From assembly GCF_900766215.1 (NCBI RefSeq), contig NZ_CAAFUQ010000029.1:1-12848 (forward strand): a stretch of 12,848 bases of DNA, given 5' to 3'. Positions within the stretch are counted from its first letter, which is position 1. Every line of letters begins with the position of its first letter. This document shows, in pieces, positions 1 through 6,886 of the stretch. Both the position numbers and the translations under genes were made by a program. The notes under the pieces are model-generated. The model was not told where the DNA came from. It did no database searches and saw only the letters and a list, made by a program, of their open reading frames with translations. Source of the stretch: an uncultured Finegoldia sp. (GTDB taxonomy: Bacteria > Bacillota > Clostridia > Tissierellales > Peptoniphilaceae).

Positions 1-60
1 TTCTTCATTTAAGTATTCTTGTACTATTTTCATCTTAAATTCTGTACTATATTTTTTCAT
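1..60 (-). CDS. IS3-family transposase OrfA, N-terminal fragment (cut by window edge)
   Basis: The minus strand opens with ATG at 60-58 and stays open to the window edge, encoding 20 residues that begin MKKYSTEFKMKIVQEYL. The pattern KKYSxEFKxxIVxEYL is the first helix of the helix-turn-helix DNA-binding domain of IS3/IS150-type OrfA proteins, which recognise the element ends. A clear AGGAGGT ribosome site sits at 77-71, ten bases before the ATG. In this family OrfA is normally joined to the DDE catalytic OrfB by programmed -1 frameshifting; that part lies outside the window. It is partial only because of the window boundary, and whether the full gene is intact is unknown. Confidence 0.75.
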   Translation of the reverse strand, partial: MKKYSTEFKMKIVQEYLNEE

Positions 61-65
61 GAAAA

Positions 66-114
66 AACTGACCTCCTCTAAGTTGGTTTTAGGTCCAACT
101 TTTTGGGGTCAGTT
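66..114 (-). promoter_or_regulatory. Nested hairpin at the IS end that covers the transposase ribosome site
   Basis: Two nested inverted repeats are present. AACTGACC at 66-73 is the exact complement of 107-114 (GGTCAGTT). Inside it, AAGTTGG at 80-86 pairs with CCAACTT at 95-101 around an 8-nt loop. On the minus strand the proximal arm (73-66) overlaps the last three bases of the AGGAGGT ribosome site (77-71). A transcript entering from outside the element would contain both arms and could hide the ribosome site. A transcript starting inside would lack the distal arm. IS10 and IS50 use this kind of protection against readthrough; its action here is inference. Confidence 0.45.
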
Positions 115-120
115 CACTAC

Positions 121-132
121 GGTGGCTTTTTT
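121..132. other. Orphan half of a rho-independent terminator beside the IS tip
   Basis: GGTGGC followed by six T (121-132) looks like the 3' arm and U-tract of an intrinsic terminator. No matching GCCACC is found to its left within the IS end. On the minus strand the same bases read AAAAAAGCCACC, the A-tract and 5' arm expected just after the wall-binding gene (stop at 146-144). The simplest reading is a bidirectional terminator whose loop was interrupted by the insertion sequence, with the other arm now on its far side, outside the window. Confidence 0.4.
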
Positions 133-143
133 AGTATTACTGA

Positions 144-1691
144 CTATCTAACGACTACGGCGTATTTTTTGATGTTGTATCTTTTATCGAAAAGTGAGCG
201 CGATATCCAATACCCACTTGGTTTATCTTCTGCTGGATCCACGATGTGCATTCTATTTTTATCGTAGCCATCCACTACCATTACGTGTGCGTTGTAGAGT
301 GCATTTTTTCCCCAGAAGTAATCTTTGAATGTAGGGTTTCTGAATTTGTACGTTCCAAAAAATATTACTGGATTTCCTTTTGCAATTTCTTCTCTTATAT
401 ATTCTGAAGGTTTTCCAGAGATATTTTCTGTGTTTGCATATCTGTTTGCCCATTTTGTGAGAGGTTCTGGTAATATCGATTGATAAATTCTTTCGTCGAT
501 ATTGAAAGGTGAGCCTGCAAATCCATGATTTGGGTTGTTGTCTTTTGCAAGGGGCATTTCTTTTATAAATTGACGAATATTGGTGTTTGTTTTGATGTTT
601 TTGTAATGCAAACATTGTAAAAGTGATGCTGCTTCACAACCCATTGGCAAACCCGATTTGTTTTGGTTTATTTGAGGAACTTTCAAAAGTAAGTAGTCTT
701 TTTTAGGTGGAGTTTTGCCGATTATTTCGTCAAATTTAGCATGAAGTCCACCGCCTATTAATGTTATTTTATTGGGATTTAATTTATCAAAGAAAAGTTT
801 TTCTGATTGTGTAAGGTTGTTTTTTGCTGATGCAAATATTATCGGACTTTTTTCATTTGCGGCTAATGGTGCTACTGTTACACAATCTATCAATTCAGAA
901 AATCTATGATCGCCGTTTTTTGCTATGAAGATAGAATTTGAATTGCTGAAGAATATAGCGGCTATTTTCATGCTTGTATCGTTTCTGTTTTTTCCATAAA
1001 TGATTTTCGAATTTTGAAAATTATTTGATAATTTTGCTGTAGCTCCGCCTATTAGATATGTGTTATTGAATGTATAGTTTGCAAATTTTTCTTTAAATGA
1101 TTTTAGATCATTTCCTACGAATAAAATTGGACTATTCATACGACATGCAGCTGCACTGACACTTGCTGAATCTACGATTGATTTGGTAGAGTGAACTACA
1201 AATGCATTGTCGAACTTTTTTGTTTGGTTAAGGTTAGAAAGTTCTTTTGCTATTTCAAATGATGTATCAATTCTGTCTTTTCCAGATATTCTTCTTACAT
1301 TATAACCTTGTTTTATTAGATTTGTTTCTTGTGATTTGGAAATACTTTGAGTGCCGCCTACAAGTATAATATTTGTAGATTTAAGTCTTTGGATTTCTTT
1401 TAATGTAGATTGGTTAATTTTAGCAAAATCTGTTAAAAGGATCGGGCTATTTATTTTATGAGCCAACACTCCTACAGACAACGAATCTGCTATTCTTTCA
1501 GAATTTACGATTATAGCTTTGTCGGATGTTTTTGGATAAGATTTTTTTGATATTTGTATTGCTGTTTCGTATCTATTTTTTCCTTCGATTGAAGCTTTTT
1601 CGATTTGCTTTATAGCTGATGTTGGTTGTGATATGAAAATCGCTAATACAAAAGCTAATGCAATGATTTTAAAATTTTTAAAGTTTTTCAT
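144..1691 (-). CDS. Secreted wall-binding (CWB2 repeat) protein with C-terminal C39-like cysteine peptidase domain
   Basis: The product has 515 residues. Residues 1-26 form a signal peptide (basic MKNFKNFK, hydrophobic core, likely cleavage after PTSA). Three CWB2 (cell wall binding repeat 2) modules follow, at about 35-136, 137-233 and 234-325. Each opens with a GKxRxxT motif (37-43, 137-143, 233-239) and holds a VGG/IGG turn (111-113, 214-216, 312-314). CWB2 modules hold proteins non-covalently to anionic wall polymers in clostridia. Residues about 335-515 match the Peptidase_C39_2 fold: Cys352 in LPMGCEAAS with Gln343 upstream, His469 in NAHVMVVDGYD and Asp485 in HIVDPAED form a plausible catalytic set. 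The substrate is unknown. A weak ribosome site (TTAGGAA) precedes the ATG and overlaps the stop of the upstream DUF5684-like gene, 9 bp away, so the two are probably co-transcribed. Family assignment is secure; actual proteolysis is inferred. Confidence 0.85.
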   Translation of the reverse strand: MKNFKNFKIIALAFVLAIFISQPTSAIKQIEKASIEGKNRYETAIQISKKSYPKTSDKAIIVNSERIADSLSVGVLAHKINSPILLTDFAKINQSTLKEIQRLKSTNIILVGGTQSISKSQETNLIKQGYNVRRISGKDRIDTSFEIAKELSNLNQTKKFDNAFVVHSTKSIVDSASVSAAACRMNSPILFVGNDLKSFKEKFANYTFNNTYLIGGATAKLSNNFQNSKIIYGKNRNDTSMKIAAIFFSNSNSIFIAKNGDHRFSELIDCVTVAPLAANEKSPIIFASAKNNLTQSEKLFFDKLNPNKITLIGGGLHAKFDEIIGKTPPKKDYLLLKVPQINQNKSGLPMGCEAASLLQCLHYKNIKTNTNIRQFIKEMPLAKDNNPNHGFAGSPFNIDERIYQSILPEPLTKWANRYANTENISGKPSEYIREEIAKGNPVIFFGTYKFRNPTFKDYFWGKNALYNAHVMVVDGYDKNRMHIVDPAEDKPSGYWISRSLFDKRYNIKKYAVVVR

Positions 1692-1700
1692 TTTTAATTC

Positions 1701-2045
1701 CTAACCTAAAGATCTAAGGGGTCCGATATATTCAAGCTCACTCCATCCAATATATACTCTTGTAAGATGAGGAAAGAATACTGAAATTATTTTGAAAAGC
1801 AAATCCTCTTGTCCGTAGACTCTTACTTGTGAGTAGTTTAGATGCAAAATTACAAAGAAATTTATTATTGGAATTAGTAGTGCCAGGGATGCGATTCCTG
1901 TTCCATAAACTATTTTGAACAATAGCCAGATATTTAATAATGGTACAAAACTCCACAATCCAAATATTCCAGCTTTTTCAAACATTTTCCACAATCCTAT
2001 TGCATTTATTACATATAAAAATAATACAATTGTTGTTGTAATCAC
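1701..2045 (-). CDS. Small DUF5684-like integral membrane protein
   Basis: The product has 114 residues from a GTG start at 2045. A GTG nine bases further upstream (2054) is in frame, but it abuts the AAGGAG ribosome site at 2059-2054. The second GTG lies 8 nt from that site and is the better start. The protein is almost entirely hydrophobic, with about three membrane segments: an N-terminal helix, a second around the LWSFVPLLNIWLLFKI stretch, and a third around LALLIPIINFFVIL. The pattern GLWKMFEKAGIFGLWSFVPLLN resembles DUF5684-family proteins, which have no defined biochemical role. It is the first gene of a minus-strand pair with the CWB2/C39 protein, so a role in export, anchoring or processing of that protein is possible but only inferred from position. 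Confidence 0.7.
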   Translation of the reverse strand: MITTTIVLFLYVINAIGLWKMFEKAGIFGLWSFVPLLNIWLLFKIVYGTGIASLALLIPIINFFVILHLNYSQVRVYGQEDLLFKIISVFFPHLTRVYIGWSELEYIGPLRSLG

Positions 2046-2065
2046 TTTAATCACTCCTTTATATT

Positions 2066-2074
2066 ATTATAGCA
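2066..2074 (-). promoter_or_regulatory. Extended -10 promoter for the DUF5684-CWB2/C39 unit
   Basis: The minus strand reads TGCTATAAT (TGn plus a perfect TATAAT). No convincing -35 hexamer is seen at 16-18 bp, as is usual for extended -10 promoters. Transcription would start near 2059, directly at the AAGGAG ribosome site, giving a leader of only about 14 nt. Confidence 0.5.
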
Positions 2075-2090
2075 TTTTTAAAACAATTTA

Positions 2091-2120
2091 TTGGCATTAG
2101 CTTGAGAAATTTTGTATAAT
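2091..2120 (+). promoter_or_regulatory. Candidate upstream promoter for the ileS T-box leader
   Basis: TTGGCA at 2091-2096 and TATAAT at 2115-2120 are separated by 18 bp, and the -10 is a perfect match. It lies upstream of a second candidate promoter (2133-2161) and could give a longer ileS transcript starting near 2127. Its -35 lies about 20 bp beyond the divergent minus-strand -10 element. Confidence 0.4.
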
Positions 2121-2132
2121 TTTCATAAATAT

Positions 2133-2161
2133 TTGACAAATTATTAAAAATATAATATTAT
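2133..2161 (+). promoter_or_regulatory. Main candidate promoter for the ileS T-box leader
   Basis: A perfect -35 TTGACA (2133-2138) is followed after 17 bp by TATTAT (2156-2161). The predicted start is near 2168, just ahead of the base of T-box stem I (2176). The distance to the leader structure favours this promoter over the one at 2091-2120. Confidence 0.6.
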
Positions 2162-2167
2162 AATTCT

Positions 2168-2389
2168 ATTAAAAGCTGTGATCAGAACGGAATATTTTGA
2201 TTGATTTTACAGAGAATCCTGTTTGGTGAGAGGGATAAATTAAGAAATATTCGAATCATCTGAAAGAAGCTCACAGATCTAATAGGTTTGTGCGTATTAC
2301 TTGACGTTACAAGAAATGAGAGGTTTACACAATTAGGGTGGTACCGCGGTTTATTCGTCCCTTGGAATTAATTTTCCAAGGGATTTTTT
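2168..2389 (+). ncRNA. T-box leader (isoleucine type) controlling ileS
   Basis: The invariant T-box AGGGTGGTACCGCG lies within 2335-2348. Stem I closes by pairing CTGTGA (2176-2181) with TCACAG (2271-2276). A GGTGAGAG element near 2225 matches the conserved distal part of stem I. The 3' side of the specifier region contains GAATCATC (2253-2260). Either register (ATC at 2255-2257 or 2258-2260) gives an isoleucine codon, agreeing with the gene downstream. AGGG of the T-box can pair with CGTCCCT (2356-2362) to form the antiterminator, which excludes the terminator at 2358-2389. In this family, uncharged cognate tRNA binds the specifier and the T-box bulge and allows readthrough. Start of the transcript is estimated from the promoter. 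Confidence 0.93.
2358..2389 (+). terminator. T-box attenuator terminator of ileS
   Basis: A perfect 10-bp stem, TCCCTTGGAA (2358-2367) with TTCCAAGGGA (2374-2383), has a 6-nt loop and is followed by six T (2384-2389). It shares TCCC with the antiterminator arm, so the two folds are mutually exclusive. Confidence 0.92.
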
Positions 2390-2414
2390 AATTATTTTAT
2401 AAGGAGATTTGTTT

Positions 2415-5400
2415 ATGAAAAAGTTTAAGGAGCTTTCTAAGAAACCTGTTAAAGAACGTGAACAGGCTACTAGTAAGTATTGGAAAGAGATTGATCTTTT
2501 GAATGAAACTTACAACAGTAGAGATGAAGAAAATAGATATGTATTTTACGATGGCCCTCCAACTGCAAATGGAAAACCAGGAATTCATCACGTTATTAGT
2601 AGAACGTTAAAAGATATGACTTGCAGATACAAAACAATGCAAGGATACAAAGTTTATAAAAAAGCTGGTTGGGATACTCATGGTCTTCCAGTTGAGATCG
2701 AAGTTGAAAAGAAGCTTGGTCTTCATGATAAAAAAGAAATCGAAAATTACGGTGTAGAAAAGTTTAACGAAGAATGTAAGAAATCTGTATTTTCTTACAG
2801 AGAAAAATGGCAAGAAATGTCAGATAGAATGGCATACAATGTGGATATGGATGATCCATATATTACTTTGGACAATAATTATATTGAATCAGTATGGGCA
2901 TTGCTTGACAAAATGTACAAGGACGGATTGATTTATGAAGGAGCGAAAATCCTTCCATATTGTCCAAGATGTGGTACCGGTCTTGCATCACATGAAGTTG
3001 CACAAGGATATGAAAATATCAAAACTACAACAGCATATGTTAAATTCAAAAGAAAAGATGCAGATGAATACTTCTTGGCATGGACTACAACTCCATGGAC
3101 ATTGCCATCAAATGTTTGTTTGACAGTTCATCCAGATATTGACTACATTTTGGCAGAAAAAGACGGAGAAAAAATATATCTTGCAAAAAACAAAGCACAC
3201 GATTTGTTGGGTCACGAAGGCGAAGACTACACTTTAATCAAAGAATTAAAAGGTAAAGACATGGAGTATATGGAATACGAACAACTTTTACCTATTTATG
3301 ATGTTAACAAAAAAGCATTTTATGTGACTTTGGCAGATTATGTAACTGTTGAAGATGGTACAGGAATTGTTCACACAGCGCCAGCTTTTGGGGAAGACGA
3401 CTATCAAACAGGAAGAAGATACGATTTGCCATTAATCAATCCTGTTGATGAAGAAGGAAAATTCGTTGGCGGTCCATGGGATGGTCAACATGTTATGGAT
3501 ACAGATCCAGAAGTTTTACAAAGATTAAAAGAAGAAAACAAATTATTTAGAAAACAAAAAATTGAACACAATTATCCTCACTGCTGGAGATGCCACACAC
3601 CACTTATCTATTATTCAAAACCATCATGGTACATTGAAGTTAGCAAATTAAAAGATAAATTAGTTGAGAACAATAACGGTGTAAATTGGTATCCAGAACA
3701 TGTTGGAGAAGGTAGATTTGGAAATTGGCTTGAAAATATTAAAGACTGGGCAATTTCTAGAAATAGATACTGGGGAACTCCATTAAATATTTGGAAATGT
3801 GATAAATGTAATCACACACTTTCTGTTGGTTCAAGAAAAGAATTAAAAGAATTGGCTATTGAAGATATAGATGAAAATATCGAACTTCACAGACCATACG
3901 TTGACGACGTTCATATTAGATGTCCAGAATGTGGCGAAATTATGACTAGAGAAAAAGACGTTATAGACGTTTGGTTTGACTCTGGAGCTATGCCATTTGC
4001 ACAACAACACTGGCCATTTGAACATACAGATGATTTTGATAAAGTGTTCCCAGCAGATTTCATCAACGAAGGAATCGACCAAACACGTGGATGGTTCTAT
4101 TCATTGTTAGCTATTTCTACAATGATTACAGGAAAAGCACCATACAAAAATGTTTTGGTAAATGATTTAATCTTGGATAAAGATGGAAAGAAAATGAGTA
4201 AATCCAGAGGAAACACAATTGATCCAATCGAATTATTCGATAAATATGGAGCAGACGTTGTTAGATTTTACTCACTTTATGTATCACCACCATGGATTCC
4301 AACAAAATTCGATGTAAGTGGTTTACAAGAAGTTGAAAGTAAATTCTTCAGATCATTCAGAAACACTTATAACTTCTTCCAAATGTATGCAACAACTGAT
4401 GAAACAGACCCTACAGAATATTTTGTAGAATACAAAGATAGAGCTGTAATTGATAAATGGATTTTGTCTAAGTTTACAAATCTACAAAAATTCTATTTTG
4501 AAAACATGGATCAATTTGAATATACTAAAGTTGCCAGAGAAATTTCTAACTTTGTTATCGAAGATTTATCAAATTGGTACATCAGACGTAACAGAAGAAG
4601 ATTCTGGAAAACTGAAATGGATACTGACAAAAAAGCTGTATACAACACAACTTATGAAATATTAGTTGGCCTTACTAAATTAATAGCGCCATTTACTCCA
4701 TTTATAGCAGAGGAAATGTATCACGATTTAACTGGCGAAAAATCTGTTCACTTAGCTTATTTTGACAAGGTAAATGAAGATTTAATCGATGAAAATCTTG
4801 AAGAAAAAATGGAAATGGTAAGAACTTTTGTAACTCTTGCAAGAGCTTCTCGTGAAGAAGTTAATATTAAAGTTCGTCAACCATTGAAGAAAATCGTACT
4901 AGATGAAAGATTTAAGGATAAGATTGAAGAGTTCAAGGATTTAATCAAGGAAGAAATCAACTTAAAAGATATCGAATACAAGAAGGATTTGTCTGAATTT
5001 ATGAATTACGAACTAAAACCTAACTTCAAAGTTGCAGGTAGTATTCTTGGTAAACACATCAAATCTTTTGGAAATTATTTGAAAGATATAAACGCAAAAG
5101 ATTTCGTATCAAAACTAGACAAATCAGATTTGAATATTAAATTAGACGATGAAGACATTGACATCAAGAGAGATTACGTTGATGTAAGAATTAATTCCAA
5201 AGAAGGATTCGATGTGACAATGCAAGGAGATTATTTTGTAATCTTGGATACAGAAATCACTGACGATTTGTTAATGGAAGGATATGCTCGTGAACTTGTA
5301 AGTAAAGTTCAACAAATGAGAAAATCAAATGACTTTGATGTATTGGATAATATAATCATTAAAATTAATCCTACAGATGATATTAAAAAAGCAATTGAAC

Positions 5401-5522
5401 AATATGAAGACTTCATAAAAGATGAAACATTGACTGTCGATATAATTATTGATGAAAATGTAGATGGTGAAGATGTTGATTTGAATGGAGAAAATGTTAG
5501 AATTGAAGTTATAAGAAAATAA
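2415..5522 (+). CDS. ileS: Isoleucyl-tRNA synthetase, long IleRS2 type with GIHH signature
   Basis: This cytoplasmic enzyme charges tRNA-Ile with isoleucine using ATP. The product has 1035 residues from the ATG at 2415, 8 nt after AAGGAG (2401-2406); a TTG at 2409 is too close to that site. The Rossmann fold opens with DGPPTANGKPGIHH, where the class I signature is GIHH (56-59) instead of HxGH. The CP1 editing domain shows WTTTPWTLPSN (223-233) and GEDDY (E327-D329). Cysteine pairs occur at 183/186, 390/393, 462/465 and 503/506, the last two forming a zinc ribbon. KMSKS is at 593-597, and a long anticodon-binding and C-terminal region follows. Length and sequence character fit IleRS2, the eukaryote-like branch that includes mupirocin-resistant MupA, rather than the housekeeping IleRS1. 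Regulation is by the T-box leader, and a terminator follows the stop. Identity is certain; antibiotic resistance is inferred from the motif. Confidence 0.97.
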   Translation: MKKFKELSKKPVKEREQATSKYWKEIDLLNETYNSRDEENRYVFYDGPPTANGKPGIHHVISRTLKDMTCRYKTMQGYKVYKKAGWDTHGLPVEIEVEKKLGLHDKKEIENYGVEKFNEECKKSVFSYREKWQEMSDRMAYNVDMDDPYITLDNNYIESVWALLDKMYKDGLIYEGAKILPYCPRCGTGLASHEVAQGYENIKTTTAYVKFKRKDADEYFLAWTTTPWTLPSNVCLTVHPDIDYILAEKDGEKIYLAKNKAHDLLGHEGEDYTLIKELKGKDMEYMEYEQLLPIYDVNKKAFYVTLADYVTVEDGTGIVHTAPAFGEDDYQTGRRYDLPLINPVDEEGKFVGGPWDGQHVMDTDPEVLQRLKEENKLFRKQKIEHNYPHCWRCHTPLIYYSKPSWYIEVSKLKDKLVENNNGVNWYPEHVGEGRFGNWLENIKDWAISRNRYWGTPLNIWKCDKCNHTLSVGSRKELKELAIEDIDENIELHRPYVDDVHIRCPECGEIMTREKDVIDVWFDSGAMPFAQQHWPFEHTDDFDKVFPADFINEGIDQTRGWFYSLLAISTMITGKAPYKNVLVNDLILDKDGKKMSKSRGNTIDPIELFDKYGADVVRFYSLYVSPPWIPTKFDVSGLQEVESKFFRSFRNTYNFFQMYATTDETDPTEYFVEYKDRAVIDKWILSKFTNLQKFYFENMDQFEYTKVAREISNFVIEDLSNWYIRRNRRRFWKTEMDTDKKAVYNTTYEILVGLTKLIAPFTPFIAEEMYHDLTGEKSVHLAYFDKVNEDLIDENLEEKMEMVRTFVTLARASREEVNIKVRQPLKKIVLDERFKDKIEEFKDLIKEEINLKDIEYKKDLSEFMNYELKPNFKVAGSILGKHIKSFGNYLKDINAKDFVSKLDKSDLNIKLDDEDIDIKRDYVDVRINSKEGFDVTMQGDYFVILDTEITDDLLMEGYARELVSKVQQMRKSNDFDVLDNIIIKINPTDDIKKAIEQYEDFIKDETLTVDIIIDENVDGEDVDLNGENVRIEVIRK

Positions 5523-5528
5523 TGAATT

Positions 5529-5559
5529 AGCCTGCTGATGAAAAATCGGTGGGCTTTTT
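5529..5559 (+). terminator. Terminator of ileS
   Basis: An 11-bp stem pairs AGCCTGCTGAT (5529-5539) with ATCGGTGGGCT (5545-5555), including three G-U pairs. The loop is GAAAA and five T follow (5555-5559). It begins 6 nt after the ileS stop, so ileS is a single-gene transcription unit. Confidence 0.88.
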
Positions 5560-5601
5560 GTTTTGAAAAGTTTACAAAAAGTCAACAATTAAAAAAACTA
5601 A

Positions 5602-5631
5602 TTGCAAACTGTACTACACTAGTGGTATACT
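5602..5631 (+). promoter_or_regulatory. Promoter of the MprF/YbhN-like gene
   Basis: TTGCAA (5602-5607) is followed after 18 bp by TATACT (5626-5631), preceded by TG to give an extended -10 (TGGTATACT). The start would be near 5638, leaving about 14 nt before the ATG at 5652. An 8-bp palindrome CACTAGTG lies in the spacer (5617-5624) and could bind a regulator, but nothing else supports that. Confidence 0.6.
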
Positions 5632-5651
5632 TATATCATATGAGGTGGAAG

Positions 5652-6704
5652 ATGAAGAACAAAAACACAATTTTAAGAGCAATTTTAGTATTTGCATTTA
5701 GTTTAGGAGTAATTTTTTTCATAAAAAACAAAATTGGAGCAGATGATGCTTTTGATGTAATAAAAAAGATAGAACCAGTTTTCATAGCAGCATGTGTTTT
5801 GACTATGTTTATGTTTTTTCTACTGGAAGCTATATCATACAAATATCTTCTAAGTATACAAGGATATGATGTATCGTTTAAAAGGTGCTTCGGATATACA
5901 TTTACGGATTATTTTTTTAGTATGATATCTCCAGGTGGTAGCCTTGGACAACCGTTGCAATATCATACAATGAGAACGGATAATATCGATTCATTAACTA
6001 CGATAAATTCATTACTCTCTTTTAACTGGATTTATCACTTGTCAATGGTGATTATTTTCTTTGTTGCTATGATATTTGGATTGGTTGGAAGAATTGCATC
6101 AATATCTGAATTTAAATATTTAGTTATATATGGGATTGCGTGTCAATTGGTTCTTGTAATTGGAATTGGTTTTTTGATGTTTGACAGTGATTTGGCAGCT
6201 AGAGTAATCAGGTTTTTCAATACTATTTTTTCAAAAACAAAGTTACTTAAACGTTTCAGCAAATCGGAAAAAGATATAAGCAAGACGATTGAAGAACATA
6301 AAAATTTCGGTAAGTTTTTGATTAACAATAAAAAAGTTTTTGTAAAATTATTATGCATTTCTATTCCGATGCTTTTGTTTTCGTTTGCAATTCCTGCGAT
6401 TTTGTACAAATCATTTGGATTAAATTCGTATAATTTTATGACTTTGGTTTTAATTCAAGCGGTGGTGACTATTTCATTTGAAAGTGTTCACATTCCAGGT
6501 GGAGTAGGTGTTATCGAAGGAAGTATGATGCTTGTGTACTCATCTTTTATGCCGAAATCTTTGGCATTTAGTATAATGGCAATCAACAGATTTGTTACTT
6601 TCTACTTGGCAGTTCCTTTTGCAGGACTTTACTTTTTATTAGTTAAGACAAATCGCAAAAAATATCAGAAAAACAAAACTCTAATAAAATTAAATCAAGA
6701 ATAA
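5652..6704 (+). CDS. MprF/YbhN-type flippase-like integral membrane protein (LPG_synthase_TM family)
   Basis: The product has 350 residues from the ATG at 5652, preceded by GAGGTGG (5642-5648). The reading frame stays open further upstream into the ileS terminator, but those in-frame starts lack a ribosome site and precede the promoter. About eight hydrophobic segments are visible, at roughly 8-24, 42-60, 125-145, 155-177, 231-252, 262-280, 303-312 and 315-332. Two motifs typical of the lysylphosphatidylglycerol synthase transmembrane family (UPF0104) are present: SPGGSLGQP (93-101) and IPGGVGVIEG (281-290). This corresponds to the membrane half of MprF; the cytoplasmic aminoacyl-transferase half is absent. 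Stand-alone members are thought to move or handle lipids in the membrane, but the substrate is not established. The gene stands alone, with its own promoter and terminator, between ileS and the nqr operon. Confidence 0.85.
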   Translation: MKNKNTILRAILVFAFSLGVIFFIKNKIGADDAFDVIKKIEPVFIAACVLTMFMFFLLEAISYKYLLSIQGYDVSFKRCFGYTFTDYFFSMISPGGSLGQPLQYHTMRTDNIDSLTTINSLLSFNWIYHLSMVIIFFVAMIFGLVGRIASISEFKYLVIYGIACQLVLVIGIGFLMFDSDLAARVIRFFNTIFSKTKLLKRFSKSEKDISKTIEEHKNFGKFLINNKKVFVKLLCISIPMLLFSFAIPAILYKSFGLNSYNFMTLVLIQAVVTISFESVHIPGGVGVIEGSMMLVYSSFMPKSLAFSIMAINRFVTFYLAVPFAGLYFLLVKTNRKKYQKNKTLIKLNQE

Positions 6705-6710
6705 TTTTCG

Positions 6711-6741
6711 AATCGATCTATTAATTTGGGTCGATTTTTTT
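6711..6741 (+). terminator. Terminator of the MprF/YbhN-like gene
   Basis: AATCGATC (6711-6718) pairs with GGTCGATT (6729-6736), one G-U pair, around a 10-nt loop, followed by a run of seven T (6735-6741). It begins 6 nt after the TAA stop. Confidence 0.82.
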
Positions 6742-6852
6742 GTGAAGAAAAATATTTTAGATAATTATTTTTATGGTCAAATGGGTATATTATATATTGT
6801 TAATATCTTTGTTAAATGATATGGTAATAATTAAAAATAACAAATTTTATCA

Positions 6853-6880
6853 TTGATTTTAGTGTGCTTTATGATATGAT
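6853..6880 (+). promoter_or_regulatory. Candidate promoter of the nqr operon
   Basis: TTGATT (6853-6858), 16 bp, then TATGAT (6875-6880). Transcription would start near 6887 and give a leader of about 105 nt before nqrB. The 110 bp between the previous terminator and this promoter (6742-6852) is very AT-rich and shows no open frame; other weak -10-like sequences there prevent a firm choice. Confidence 0.45.
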
Positions 6881-6886
6881 TAACTA

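Larger units (their letters stand above)
1..116 (-). mobile_element. IS3-family insertion sequence, 5' end only (runs off the window)
   Basis: The minus strand from 116 reads TGAACTGACCCCAAAAAG and on into GTTGGACC, the typical form of an IS3-family (IS150-like) terminal inverted repeat beginning with TG. It is followed by an AGGAGG ribosome site and the first 20 codons of an OrfA-type transposase. Only this end is visible, so completeness, the second open reading frame, the other inverted repeat and the target duplication cannot be judged. The element tip lies 27 bp beyond the stop codon of the neighbouring wall-binding protein gene and is transcribed in the same direction as that gene. Confidence 0.75.

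Noticed and set aside
259..615. 118-residue open frame on the minus strand inside the CWB2/C39 gene
   Set aside because: It overlaps a well supported gene in another frame, has no family features or ribosome site, and its composition is that of an out-of-frame reading.
1915..2100. 61-residue plus-strand open frame over the DUF5684-like gene and its promoter
   Set aside because: It is antisense to a convincing membrane protein gene, has Asn/Ile-rich low-complexity composition and no ribosome site.
5617..5624. Palindrome CACTAGTG in the promoter spacer as an operator
   Set aside because: Eight base pairs without extension or a second copy is too little to claim a regulator site.
5538..5651. 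38-residue N-terminal extension of the MprF/YbhN-like protein
   Set aside because: The extension starts inside the ileS terminator and upstream of the promoter, lacks a ribosome site and does not look like a membrane protein start; ATG 5652 has GAGGTGG before it.
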